In this document: piece after piece, positions 1 through 10,292 of the stretch
Position numbering within the stretch: the first letter of the stretch is position 1
How the letters are laid out: each line of letters starts with the position of its first letter
Assembly: GCA_002189035.1 (NCBI GenBank)
Contig: NEEC01000004.1
Coordinates: 5,146,001 to 5,210,000 of the forward strand
From: Utricularia gibba
Taxonomy: Eukaryota; Streptophyta; Magnoliopsida; Lamiales; Lentibulariaceae
Direction: 5' to 3'
Length of the DNA: 64,000 bases
Made by a program: the position numbers and the translations under genes
The notes under the pieces: model-generated
Database searches by the model: none
What the model was told of the DNA's origin: nothing
Seen by the model: only the letters and a program-made list of their open reading frames with translations

Positions 1-1509
1 CTAAACTCAAAACAAAACTGGGGGCAACAACGGAAATAAATCTCATACGATCATAAAAACAGGGCAACAAGGCCACCAACCTTCCAAAATAAAGTGTCTT
101 GATAACGTAGGCGCTAAGCAGTCCAGCCTAAGATAAGAGAAAACAGTCAGGAAGAACCTAAATTGGGCAGCCCTCACAGAAAGACGAGAGAGAAAAGAAC
201 TCACAGCAACCCCAAAACTGTGCTGGTCGCAAACAGGTAGAAAAAATTTCCAACTAGCTTGAAGGCAATTTCGGTATTGATGTGAGAGAGGTCAAAATTA
301 TGGACAGCATTGAAGAGCACCACAGATGTTGCGTCATTTACAACACCTTCTCCGAATACTAGACTGTATAGCAATGGTGTTTCGTCTTGACTGAGAACCT
401 ACAGAATTAAAATCTCAAGTAAAAAATTTAAACGTCAAAATTAAAAGAGATAAAGTTACCTGCAACGTGCAGACTGAATCTGTGGCAGCAAAAATTGTTC
501 CAATGGCTGAAATGAAAAAAGTTCAGGAGATGATATGATGCGTTTCAACTTGAGAGATGTGCGACAGTGAAGTATATCATACCAAGATAGTCTCCAATAG
601 ATAAACCAAGATCCATTTTCCCGAAGATGGCAATGGATCCTAAGAAATGGATTTGAAATTTCAGAAACCAATACTTTGTAGAGATCAAATGAAAGAACAC
701 AAAAACCATGGAACATTATAGTTTCCATACCCAGGGATATCACTATGAAAGATATCAACGTCCCAACTGCACCATAGAGCATTATAGTTGAGAAGTTGCG
801 GAAAAAATGTTTCTTCTTAACCTGGAACCTGATCAAAGATTGACCCAAACAAAAGAAGTTAAATTAACCACAATGTCATGATAGAAGAAAATGCGAACAC
901 TCTAAAACAGTGATATACGATAACTCTGAATGTTGAACAACAAGAATGTGGAAAACGTCTGGGATATTTCCAACTAATTTCAAATGATGAAACGGGATGA
1001 TTTTCAGTGCACATGAAAGAATGTAAGCATGAAATTATATTATAATGGAAGAAGGTAATACAAAGGGAAAACCAAGCAGCTGTATCGTAAAGCATATGCA
1101 GTGTCTGAGCTACGAAAAATTACCCCGCATTAAAAATGATAGGCGGTAGCAAGTAAATGAAGAAAAGGTCCTCGCTGAATACCAAGAGGTGCGAGCTTTT
1201 CCCGCCACTTATCAACAGAATAACAACTCCTGTTCCTACACCCTTTTTGGTAAAAAGCAGTGGTCATTTGTAGTTGGCGAGAAAAATATACTAAAAGATA
1301 CAAGTCTGTGCGTGCACAAAAGCTTGGCAGCATACCACTATGAGAGCTGTTATAGATTCATTTAACCATCGATGTTCTTCAAGTAGATGACCAATGACAA
1401 TACATCCAGAAAGAAGAGTGATAAATAAGGTTATCGACACCACTGAAGCATAATCAGATGTTGACACAGCATTCATCATCTCAAGCATTGATCCCGAGGT
1501 GAACCCCAT
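1..1509 (-). CDS. NHX: Vacuolar Na+(K+)/H+ antiporter NHX, 5' part of gene, truncated by window edge
   Basis: Class I NHX exchangers move Na+ or K+ into the vacuole in exchange for H+. Exons seen (minus strand): 1336-1509, 1124-1242, 731-828, 583-639, 460-506, 205-398 and 81-127. The start is ATG at 1509; the in-frame codon upstream at 1521 is only TTG. The peptide opens MGFTSGSMLEMMNAVSTSDY and continues with the family hallmarks IGHLLEEHRWLNESITALIV, LLVFSEDLFFIYLLPPIIFN (the amiloride-binding-type segment), AATDSVCTLQVLSQDETPLL and FGEGVVNDATSVVLFNA (the ion-binding ND motif). Exons 1-6 join in frame at GT-AG sites. Exon 7 (GLLSAYVIK) fits by homology but needs a one-base shift at the 6/7 junction. 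The C-terminal half lies beyond base 1. Family assignment is certain; the subclass rests on similarity to NHX1-4. Confidence 0.93.
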
Positions 1510-2210
1510 GCCATCCACCAACTTAAACAGGAAATTTTGCAGATCTCAGCAGTAAAAGACTCTTCCTGAAAAATACGATAAAATCACCTTAAAAGACAGG
1601 GAATTCAACACCCCCCCTGTTTCAACTCAAACATCCCATACATAGACGCAGTTCCAAAACACACAAAAAAAGCCTTTACCCATTTATATATAGCAACTCA
1701 TATTACATCTATCTCAACTTTCTATAAATGACAAGGAAAATTCATTATATGAAGGGGCGAGTGGTATCATCTTAGATCAGTTTAATTGTTCCATTTCCGT
1801 AAATTCACATGAGCTACCGGTTATCTACCGGATCACGCGTTTACAAAAGGCGAGATTAGAACGCAAGAAAGCTTAAGTTCACATCGCCGAAAACATTGAA
1901 GAACTAAAAAACCTCCAACTCCCAGAATCTCATCTCACCAGCGACCGCAAAACAAACAAGCGAAGGACGTCTGCCCCTTCCACCAACACAATACAAATTC
2001 AACCTGTAAACTTCCCGAGGCAGAAAAAAACGGCCTCCTCTATGCACAGATACAACAGAAAAACTTCAAAATCCCGGTTTCTTGTTTTCCGGAGTAAATA
2101 CGGCGGAGACGGCCCCAATCAAGGAATCGGATCACAGTTTTCCTGAAATTAATGTAGCAGCGTGTGACGGAGAAGAAGGTGGCTGGCCCTAAATTTATAA
2201 TACCGTTGTG
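1510..2210 (-). promoter_or_regulatory. NHX leader and promoter region
   Basis: No ORF is worth keeping here. The stretch next to the NHX start is purine/pyrimidine-skewed leader-like sequence. Farther out (about 1830-2160) it becomes GC-richer, which fits a 5' UTR, possibly with a leader intron, and a core promoter. Placing it as the NHX promoter is inference from position. Confidence 0.4.
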
Positions 2211-3377
2211 TTGCGCAAGATTGCCCCCGATCTCCCTGCTAACGAAATGACACGTGGATGGCTGAGATGGAGTTTACTAAACATTTCGTCGTCGCATACG
2301 TATTCCACCTGGATTACTGAGCCCTGGCCCACCAACAGCTTTTTTCCGGCCCAGGATTTTTTTCATATAGGCCCATTAAGGCGGCCCATTATTACAATCA
2401 GACAACTGCCATAAACGAGAAAAATTAGAAATAAACCTTTCAAAACGTTTTTATTATTAACTTTTTTAGTTGTTCTGTAAAAATACATTCGAATGGCGGA
2501 AACTCGTTGTGGGAAGAGATGCAACATGTTGATGGTTTCTCTACGATGAGAATTTCTCCGCGAGCATCGAGTTTGATTTCTATTTTCCCAATGGATTTCC
2601 GTTAAGACAGTGGTGATATCTGGGAAATGTTCTGTGGATCAGGTATTGACGCGGTAATGAGGCCGGAAAATTGTTGGTTCATTGTGTTTATTGATGATGG
2701 TTTAGTCGGTGTTATATATTGGAATCTTGTTAATCGTTCATCAAACTGCGGTTGTTATCCTTGTTTACTTACATTTTGATTCCACTTATGGATATGCTTC
2801 GCTGTAGAGCAACGTGTAGTTCTCAAATCTCAATGCAGTTTAAAAGTGGGGGTTCTTGAATTTTTTTTGTGGAAATTACGGCGTGGTATTTGGTCTTATA
2901 AAACTGGGATCGGCCTTTGTGAGTTTAATGCTAGTGTATGCATTTTCTAAAATGTGGGTTTTTCCAAGTATGTATCTTTCGGGCTTCATTTCGGAGATCT
3001 AGCTTTCAAAAGTATTCGGTGCAAAGGATACATATATGTATAATCGTATGCATTCGCATTATTTCATGTTGAGAAATCATGCATGTAACGGCGACCTGAT
3101 TTTTTCCTTGGCGTATCTTTTGTTGCAATTTCTTGTTTTCTCTCTTCCTATTGTTGCTCTATCCATGATGTTGATTATGTTCATTTTTTTTTGTAGTGAA
3201 CTTGAGATCTACACAACGGCTTCATTTGACTGGTGTGGCTTTTGGCTACGGAGAGATAGCCTCACCCTGTAACAAATGTCCTTTGTCTTTTCACTGAAGA
3301 AGATATATTGGTGATTTGTGGTATGATCGAAGATCTGCTGCTAGAGTTCGAAGAGCTTAAAAGTTTTCAGTTTTTTG
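2211..3377 (+). promoter_or_regulatory. Upstream region of the 3378-6065 gene
   Basis: This stretch holds GGCCCA/TGGGCC-type (site II) motifs near 2325-2395, which are common in promoters of plant housekeeping and nuclear genes. T-rich sequence up to the start at 3378 follows and could include a leader intron. The ORFs at 2208-2414 and 3036-3272 lack coding character. NHX runs the other way, so this may act as a shared divergent promoter; that is inference. Confidence 0.35.
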
Positions 3378-6065
3378 ATGGTATGTGGTGCTGGAAGAGG
3401 AAAAATGTCAGCCTTGACAAGGCACCTGGATACTAGAAGTGTTTCTCAGGGTTTAACAGGTAAAAGTTTGAGGCCATCTAAGGATTACCTAATGTTTCCT
3501 TGTATCCTATGTTCTCTGATCTCCTCACATGGGGATTCCACCATAATTTTTTACATCAGTGAATTTTTCTCTATGTTATTCTACCGTAGAGGAAGCGGGG
3601 CAGCAGAAGCTAACTGCTCAGGATGTGAGAAGCAAATTACTAGATGCTCATGAAGCGAACTTGCTCGATGAAGAAGGTTTGAGATATAGATGAACTACTG
3701 AAAGACCCTGCTTAATCTTAAGGGGCCATGAAAATATAGCAATCATCTTGAGAAAGCGTCTGTAGCAATCATATAGCATTCATACTGGCTCAGACAATAG
3801 GGAGTGCCATCTATCATTTCAACATAATTAGATTGCTGTGCAAATTCCCCATGTTTTGGCTTGATTGGAACTCTACCTAATTGTTGTTGTCTTCATCTCG
3901 TAGATATGGATATCTTTGGCTTGAGGCCGATGACTGATCCTCTACATTTGGTAAGCTTGTAAATTTTACTATTATTTTATTGAGAGGATATGCCAGAACA
4001 CACTGTTGTATGTCAATGTGTCTTGATATTTTGAGATGTGGTTACAAAAGAAGAAAAAACATCTCATGTAGAACATCTTCGAGAGACTCTCCTCCAAGAT
4101 ACGAAAAATAGTAATAATTATCTTTGTTTTGTAGGTATGCTGTAATGCCTGCAAGAAGCCCATCAAGGCGAGCCAGTATGCTGCACATTCAGGTATCCTT
4201 TTTCTTTCTCTTCTATTTGTTGATTAGATTTGGAGATTCTTAGCTTTATTTTTGTTATTATTGATTTGTTTCCCTATAATTAGAACAAGACTTGTCATTT
4301 TAACGTCTGCTCAATCTCTGTTGCTCGTATTCATCAAAAACACGTTGTATTCTCCTCCTAAAGGGATCCTAAACGCACTTTGCTTCTCCAAACTTTTCAG
4401 ATTTTTGTAAGTCATTAAGCTCTGCAGCAATAATCAGCATGGGAAACGCAGTTGATGGGACACCTCAACGGAAAGAGCGGAAAAAAATATTAAATGCACG
4501 CAGGAGTATCCTTCACCCATTCAGCATTTGATGTGGTTTTTTGGCGTTCCTCAGTTCTTCGAAAATGAAGTTCTGAGTAATATCTTACCGAGTAGCTTCA
4601 GGCATTTGATCTGGGATAGGTGGTTATTCCGCAAAGTTGTGGCATAAAATTCTTAACCTATGAAAGAAAAAGCTTCTTCATCGCGAGAGCCTAGAAAATT
4701 CCATTCTGTGAACTCTGGTGACATGGCTGCTCCACAATGTGGTTTAGATAGGCAGATTCAAATGGCTTGTTCGGCTGAAGAAAAATGTACTCTCTTACTT
4801 ACCTTCACCTCTTATCTTCCTGTTAGTTTTTACAAACTGTAGTTTGTTAATATGCTACTTGCACGTATGAAATTGGCAAGATAGTCGTACTGATATCATC
4901 TTCCGGGATTAAAGTGGTTTATTTGTTATTGTTCATTATTGTGATCTTACCCATTTCTTTCTTATTGCAGTAAAAGTGTGTCACGGTTTAACTCCAAAAT
5001 CAAGTGATCCACCCCAAGGTAGGTGGAGTACGAAAAGTGCAACAGATGCAACAAAACCTTCGGTGAAACCGGTCAATGGGTACTTTTTTATGCATATGCT
5101 TTCTTCTTTGCTTTTCAAAGAGAATATATACTTGTGTCCAATTTTTCTGTATTTGATTTATAGATTTATGCGTGCCTTGATGTTTTTCTGGTGAAGGCTA
5201 TTGAAAGAGTAACAGCTTTGCTGATGTATGTCTGTTAGGATGACTGTTGAGAATTCACAAAACACAGATGCTACAAGCTCTTGCAGGAAAGTCGAGGTTC
5301 TTCCGTGTATGTTTCTTTATCCTATTAGACTAGTGAATAGACTGACATGGACTGACTAGTATTAAGCCTGGAACTTGCTTGATTCTCTCTCCTTTATGCT
5401 TATCTTATCCTATAGAGAGGTTTTCCATTGCTGTTGGCAGGGATAAATTCCGTCATAACATCCAGTTTTTTAAAACAATCAGATACTCTGACTCCGCTGG
5501 CAACGAAAATTTATTATTCCCAAAGGACTCATCATCTCCGTACAGCCATCAGGCACATGTTCTTCGAGAGCTCGAAAAACGAGTCTAGCCCTGGGTTCTC
5601 AAATGTAGATGCATTACAAGTATACGTGGACACCCAGGTCAGTTTGTTGGTAGAGACTGCTTATTTCACCATAAAAAAACATTGCTTTATGGAACTAATC
5701 ATGGATATGCATCAGTTCAACTTGTGTTATGTGGGATTTAAGCATTGGCAGCAATGATGTTTAACGTATTCGAACATCAGTTGTGGCTTTATCATATGCT
5801 TGCTCAGGAACACAGCCAGGCACCTGATCAAATTCTCGCATCAAGCTCAGAGGCACACAAAGGCGAATCATCCGGAGTTGCCCATCAGCCCATGATGACA
5901 ACCAGCTTGCGTCGCACTATCAACGAGGGCGCAGCATCTTGCAACCCAGATCCTTATTCTTTCATTAGCAATTCAGGTAACCAAATCTCAGCATTCGAAA
6001 CCCCCCCTACCCCTCAACTGTTCTCAGCATCATCTGATGCAGGAACCTACCTCTCTAATGGCTGA
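3378..6065 (+). CDS. Nuclear protein with ataxin-7/Sgf73-like C2HC zinc finger (about 403 aa)
   Basis: Ten-exon model: 3378-3459, 3590-3676, 3904-3950, 4135-4192, 4401-4505, 4667-4786, 4971-5079, 5239-5306, 5420-5641, 5752-6065. The N-terminus (MVCGAGRGKMSALTRHLDTR) leads into EANLLDEEDMDIFGLRPMTD, followed by a C-x2-C...H-x3-C finger (LVCCNACKKPIKASQYAAHS, then DFC). Spacing and flanks (acidic-DM-x-FG-x-x-P...D...LV-C-x2-C) resemble the first zinc finger of ataxin-7, the anchor of the SAGA deubiquitinase module. A basic RKERKKI patch follows. Farther on come a conserved-looking block (LATKIYYSQRTHHLRTAIRH) and a Ser/Pro-rich tail. Plants keep this as a single-copy unnamed family as far as I recall. 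The last junction (exon 9/10) is uncertain, because obvious donors give the wrong phase. A SAGA role is inference. Confidence 0.75.
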
Positions 6066-6630
6066 TGGAGGGAGGGAAGTGTCCCTGCTGTACAAACAAG
6101 ACTCCTCAAGAAGAATTTTGCTTGGTGAAGCTCACTGCTCTGATTTTTTGAAGGCTATGGCTGCCTCCATATTTTAACCCTGACAAAACTAATCAAAGAA
6201 AGTTGCAGTACATATCAGCATAGCATCAGCCAATCTTGTAACCCCCTTTGGACACACATACATGATTAACTGTCATTATATGAAACAGCAGCCTGGGCTG
6301 AAGAATCATTACAAGTTATTTTGTTCGTTACCCGTGTCGGATACTCCTCACCCAGGACACGTTCTTTGCATCTTTTAGTATCACAAAAACCCCACAATTT
6401 TTGAGGTAATTCCCAGTAGTTTTAGACAAGAAACCACCGTGAATAGTCAACCATGTGGGCGGCGATGGTGTCGGTGAGTGGCGCCGAAAAGGACGTCATT
6501 TTAACGGACCATACAGCGTTCCGTTCTCTGGGTTTCATAGTTTCCTGGTTTTCTTATTCCAGGGGCTTGAGCTGTTTTCCTTCGATACCACTCACTCCAT
6601 GCCCCGTGCTTATCCTTTTCCCTGCTCCCA
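6066..6630. other. 3' UTR of the zinc-finger gene and promoter of the small-protein gene
   Basis: No supported coding sequence. The ORFs at 6453-6673 show no recognisable protein. The first half is likely 3' UTR; the GC-richer second half leads to a TATA element. Confidence 0.4.
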
Positions 6631-6636
6631 TATAAG
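6631..6636 (+). promoter_or_regulatory. TATA element of the small-protein gene
   Basis: TATAAG preceded by a C-rich stretch, about 90 bp before the ATG at 6721, leaving room for a short leader. Confidence 0.45.
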
Positions 6637-6720
6637 CAAAACCCACGACCAGATAGAATTCAACAGCAGGTAAATATCCTACCCGAAGCCGAAAGATCAG
6701 ATCTTTATCTATCAATCTCG

Positions 6721-6924
6721 ATGCTGGAATTGTTCTTCGCCGTCGCGTTTTCTGCAGTCCCGCTGACGCTGTACCTTCCCCCGATTAGGAGTTTGAATCT
6801 CTTCTTGGGGACAGTGGAGATGATGTGGAAGGAGAGCAGTGAGAGTACTCGGAGGATGTACCCTCGTTTGAGGTACGCGTGGAGCAGGATCTTCAATTGT
6901 ATGCTGTTGAGCGATGCCGAGTGA
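6721..6924 (+). CDS. Conserved small plant protein with N-terminal hydrophobic segment (67 aa)
   Basis: Single-exon ORF from ATG 6721 to TGA 6922-6924. The N-terminus (LELFFAVAFSAVPLTLYLPP) is hydrophobic for about 22 residues, like a signal anchor. It is followed by PPIRSLNLFLGTVE and a basic/amphipathic stretch ending YPRLRYAWSRIFNCMLL. I recognise this layout (FFAVAxSAVPLTLYxPPxRSLNLF then YPRxR) as a widespread uncharacterised angiosperm family. No function is known to me. An N-terminal membrane anchor with a cytosolic basic tail is the simplest reading. A TATA box lies 85-90 bp upstream. The antisense ORFs over the same bases (6705-6942) are shadows. Confidence 0.7.
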   Translation: MLELFFAVAFSAVPLTLYLPPIRSLNLFLGTVEMMWKESSESTRRMYPRLRYAWSRIFNCMLLSDAE

Positions 6925-7329
6925 GTAGAAGAAGTTAGGCATCTGGGTTTTGTTTGTAAACCACGAACAATGGTGTTTTAGGGATCAATTTTGATCTGGG
7001 CTTTTCGTTGAACTGTAGTTAGAATCTTGTTGGTGGGTTTTGTACATCTTGGATGAGCAGTGTAGTGATCTATCAACCTTCAAGTTCTGTTTTTTAATGC
7101 TTTGGCAAGCTCTGATTTCATCAAATGGCCGCAACTACAGTAAGGCGATGCTTCTTCCCATTTGATAACTAGAACTGTTACATAAATGAGAAATCTTGAT
7201 GCATAAAATCTTCTAACTTTCACAAGGGGCATCATCATCTTCATCAATGGCAGATTTCATACTACGCTATTTACAATGCTAGGAGGTAAACGCAAGTGGA
7301 ACCTCGTTGCACTGTGGAACAATCCATCT
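6925..7329. other. Convergent intergenic region (3' ends of small-protein gene and BAM9)
   Basis: T-rich sequence with no supported ORF. It must hold both 3' UTRs. Nothing else recognised. Confidence 0.5.
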
Positions 7330-9045
7330 TCATCTACTTAGCTCCCACCTCGACTCATGCGACTCCGGCGGCTGCGAAAGCGCCCGGACGAACCTCGTGA
7401 AGACCGGGAAATGCTCTGGGGAGAAGAAATAAGCCCCCATTCTTTGATACGTGAACATCTTAACTTCGGCAGACAGCTTCTTCTTCATCTGCTCAAAGCG
7501 GCCTGAGATTGTGGAGTTCTGGCCCGACACTTCTGTTCCATGTTTACTGCAACACGAGATGATCTGTGCAAGAAGCGCCTCAGGGTTCGACCGTGGCTGG
7601 CCTTCATCCGACAAATCGAAACCGGGGACGACAACCGAACATGAGTGCCTTGAAAACATCTCAGCAACGGCGTTGTAGCCATCTCTGCTGTCTGTGTTGT
7701 AGAAGCCGGCGGTGAGCTCCGAAGGGTGGCTCCGGGACTTGTACGTCGAGTGCATGAGAGGGATTCTGCCGGACAATGAGACGCCGGCATCCTTGAAGGT
7801 GGAAGCAGCTAGTGACAGCATCCTATCTCCATGTTGAATCAGCTGGTTTGAATACCAAGAAAGGAAGAATTCACCATATGGTGTCTCCCAGGATCCACCA
7901 TTTTCCGCAAAGAAGCCTCCGTAGAATGGACAGAGGTGATAGGCAGGGGCATCATGGGGACCCCCAAGTCCCCAGAGAGGATTCCCAGTCTTCTCTGCGT
8001 GATGCTTGAGGTTTTCAAGCATGTATTTGTCGTAACACTGGAACTCTCCACCGCCATTACGGTTCTTGCCGTTCACAGATGGGTATTTCAGCTCACCATC
8101 TGGTCCAAGACCAACAGAAACACCCTGCATACACAAGCAGCAAACTACTGATAAGATGCTACTCTCCATTATCCTTCATCTCAGAAGCTATTTGCAAGAT
8201 GCGCAGAAAATACATCTTACCGTGATGGTTGAACCAAAGAACGGTGAGAATGTAGATCTGAAGCTCCCAAAGAATTCTTCATACACCTCAAGTGGAGTCT
8301 TCCCATTCAAGACAGGAAGCTCATCTACTGCAAACGACAGAGAGTCCTTATAATGATGCCCTGCTCGGTCCTTGAAGTAGATATCGGAATTGGAAGCACC
8401 GATCTTGTCAACCCATTGAGGGAGTGGGATTTTAGCTTCCTGTGATCCATGGAAACATAAAGAAATTTGAACCTTGAGTCCCAGCTTTTGCAACAATTCG
8501 ACAATCGCCAGGTATCCTGTCCAATCGTACTTGGACTGAGCCTCGTTTTCGACTACTCCCCACCACAAGGGGAGTTCTACACCATCCACTCCGAGTAATT
8601 TCAAAGCTTTCAGGCCAACAGAGATTGCTCGCTCATGGTTTATCTTGTTGGAGATGGAAACAGTATCCAACGGAAGCCCCACGAACAATTTCACCGATTC
8701 ATTCTGCAAAACAACAGGAAACAAGCAGGGTAAGCAAAATGTTAAAAAAAAAGGGATGCCCTCTTCTTCCAAAGAAACAAGACTCACAGGAAAGGTCTCC
8801 GATATCTTTGATGCCTTTTCAGAAACAAGCGGTTGTGCTTGGGAAGAAGCAGATGCGGATACTCTGAGGGAGAAGCCACAGGCAGATCTCGAAAAGCACA
8901 AATTTACTAGACCACAACCGAAGCCAGATCTCTTCAGTTCATTTGCACCGCCCAAATTCACAAGATTCCTGCTAAAGCTACAAACACCAGAATCATCCCA
9001 CCTCCCAAGAGCCACCTGCGAGCTCCCACAAACAAAAACCTCCAT
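7330..9045 (-). CDS. BAM9: Beta-amylase 9-like, plastid-targeted, probably catalytically inactive (511 aa)
   Basis: Exons 8788-9045, 8221-8703 and 7330-8124, all phase 0 with GT-AG sites. The start is ATG 9045 (MEVFVCGSSQVALG). Residues 1-85 are Ser/Ala-rich, like a plastid transit peptide. The glycosyl hydrolase 14 domain begins at NESVKLFVGLPLDTVS and continues through GVDGVELPLWWGVVE and LSFAVDELPVLNGKTPLEVY. The first catalytic Glu is kept (GLGPDGELKYPS, Glu258). The second is Gln449 (VSGQNS instead of the active GEN). The substrate-gripping loop (GGNVGD in active enzymes) is missing: FHGSQEAKIPLPQW is directly continuous. BAM9 proteins are regulatory, non-hydrolytic members of starch metabolism. 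The neighbouring PBL27, GRX and kelch genes match the Arabidopsis BAM9 neighbourhood. Confidence 0.96.
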
Positions 9046-9933
9046 TTCACACAATAACCCGGATGAGAGAAGAACGCGAAGAAACGAGCAGGTGTGTAGA
9101 AGATAGAAATACCAAAAGATCGACCTTTATGGCCTTATCCGAATAGAAAAGGCCAAAAGGTTCAATCTTCCGGGGAAGTAAATGAAATCAGACACAAATT
9201 TTGTTTTGTGCAGCGGCTTACATAAGGATAGAATCACCTAATCCGGGTTATGAGTGAAAAACGGAGTAAAAGAAAATGCAACGGCCATGGCTCCTCCCCG
9301 TAGGAGAAAAAGCGCATAATCCATCATTTTCTTAAACGTCAAATTTTTGAAAAAAGGTTGAGATGTTGAACACTTTATTTCCTCTCACCCAACATCCGTT
9401 TAGTCCTAAACCCACGAAAACAATTTCCATTACAACCTCTGTCTTCTCCGATTAACACAACACCCACAGCCACACACCCGGTTAGATTCATCGGTAGATT
9501 TTTTTCATTTTTTTACTTTTTTACAGATATTTATGGACAAAAAAATCTGGATAAACAGTGGCCACATGACGCCGGTGGCTAATTTGGAACACGACACGTG
9601 TCGACAGCCCACATACCCATGACTTGTTGCTGACTCAGATCCGCACACCGATTTCAAAAATAATTAAATTTAATTAAATGCCCAGGATAACGATTCCCAA
9701 TTTTCGAATTCAGACCACCACCTGCTTGTCGGTTTGTCCGCTCAACGTTTTGGAAAACTCCTGTCCATAAAAAAAATAAAGTTTTTTTTAGACCAGAAAA
9801 AATTAGCCGAAACTGATCAGTTCATTGGGAAGCGCGTCCAGAAGGTTCTAGATATAATGGATATCAATAGGCCCATGGGAGGTATGTATATGAATATTTT
9901 CAAAAGGCCCATTGGGCTGCAAGGCGGAATATA
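9046..9933 (-). promoter_or_regulatory. BAM9 leader and promoter region
   Basis: 9046-9110 is probable leader. 9110-9730 is AT-rich and carries a palindromic G-box at 9592-9603. 9734-9933 lies downstream of the next minus-strand gene and is probably its 3' UTR. The plus-strand ORFs here have no recognisable product. Confidence 0.4.
9592..9603. promoter_or_regulatory. G-box within a 12-bp perfect palindrome
   Basis: CGACACGTGTCG is a perfect palindrome around CACGTG, the core bound by bZIP and bHLH factors (ABA or light response). It lies 547 bp upstream of the BAM9 ATG. Function is inferred from the motif only. Confidence 0.5.
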
Positions 9934-10292
9934 TCAGAAAAATTGACTAGGAGGGCCTGGTGGACTGAAGACTGGACCGGGCTGAGCAGCAACAGGCCCA
10001 ATAACAGGCGGCGGAGGAGGTGGCGGCTCCGACGACCCAAAACCTGGCGCGGAAAACCCACGGCGATCAGTGAAGCACTCCTCTACGAGCCAGCAACAGC
10101 TGAAGAGGTAAACACTGGTGGAAAATAGAGAGTCAAGGATCCCATAACGAGGCCGAGTTAAGAGTTACTAACCAGGAACAGATACAGAGTACTCACTCAC
10201 CAGGAAGCTATGGCGGAGCACAAGGTGTGAAGAAAGGCGTTCCCCACGCCGGGTCTTCGCATGGGGGGGGGGCTCCATTCTCCTCGTAGCAT
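9934..10292 (-). CDS. Small Cys-rich/Pro-rich CYSTM-like protein (85 aa)
   Basis: Two exons, 10201-10292 and 9934-10099, separated by a 101-bp intron with clean gtgagt and ctcttcag sites. The product starts MLRGEWSPPPMRRPGVGNAF. It then has a short hydrophobic/Cys segment (LHTLCSAIASCCCWLVEECF), like the C-terminal module of cysteine-rich transmembrane (CYSTM) proteins. It ends with a Pro/Gly tail (SSEPPPPPPPVIGPVAAQ) and SQFF. Unlike typical CYSTM proteins, the Cys module sits mid-protein, before the Pro tail. A run of ten C near the start keeps MLRGEWS and MRRPG in frame, so one homopolymer error would change the N-terminus. The leader contains a four-codon uORF (M-Y-P-F). Function unknown; stress-linked membrane roles are known for CYSTM relatives only. 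Confidence 0.65.

Noticed and set aside
8645-9106. 153-aa plus-strand ORF opposite BAM9 exon 1
   Set aside because: Shadow of the BAM9 coding exons and intron 1; no independent motif.
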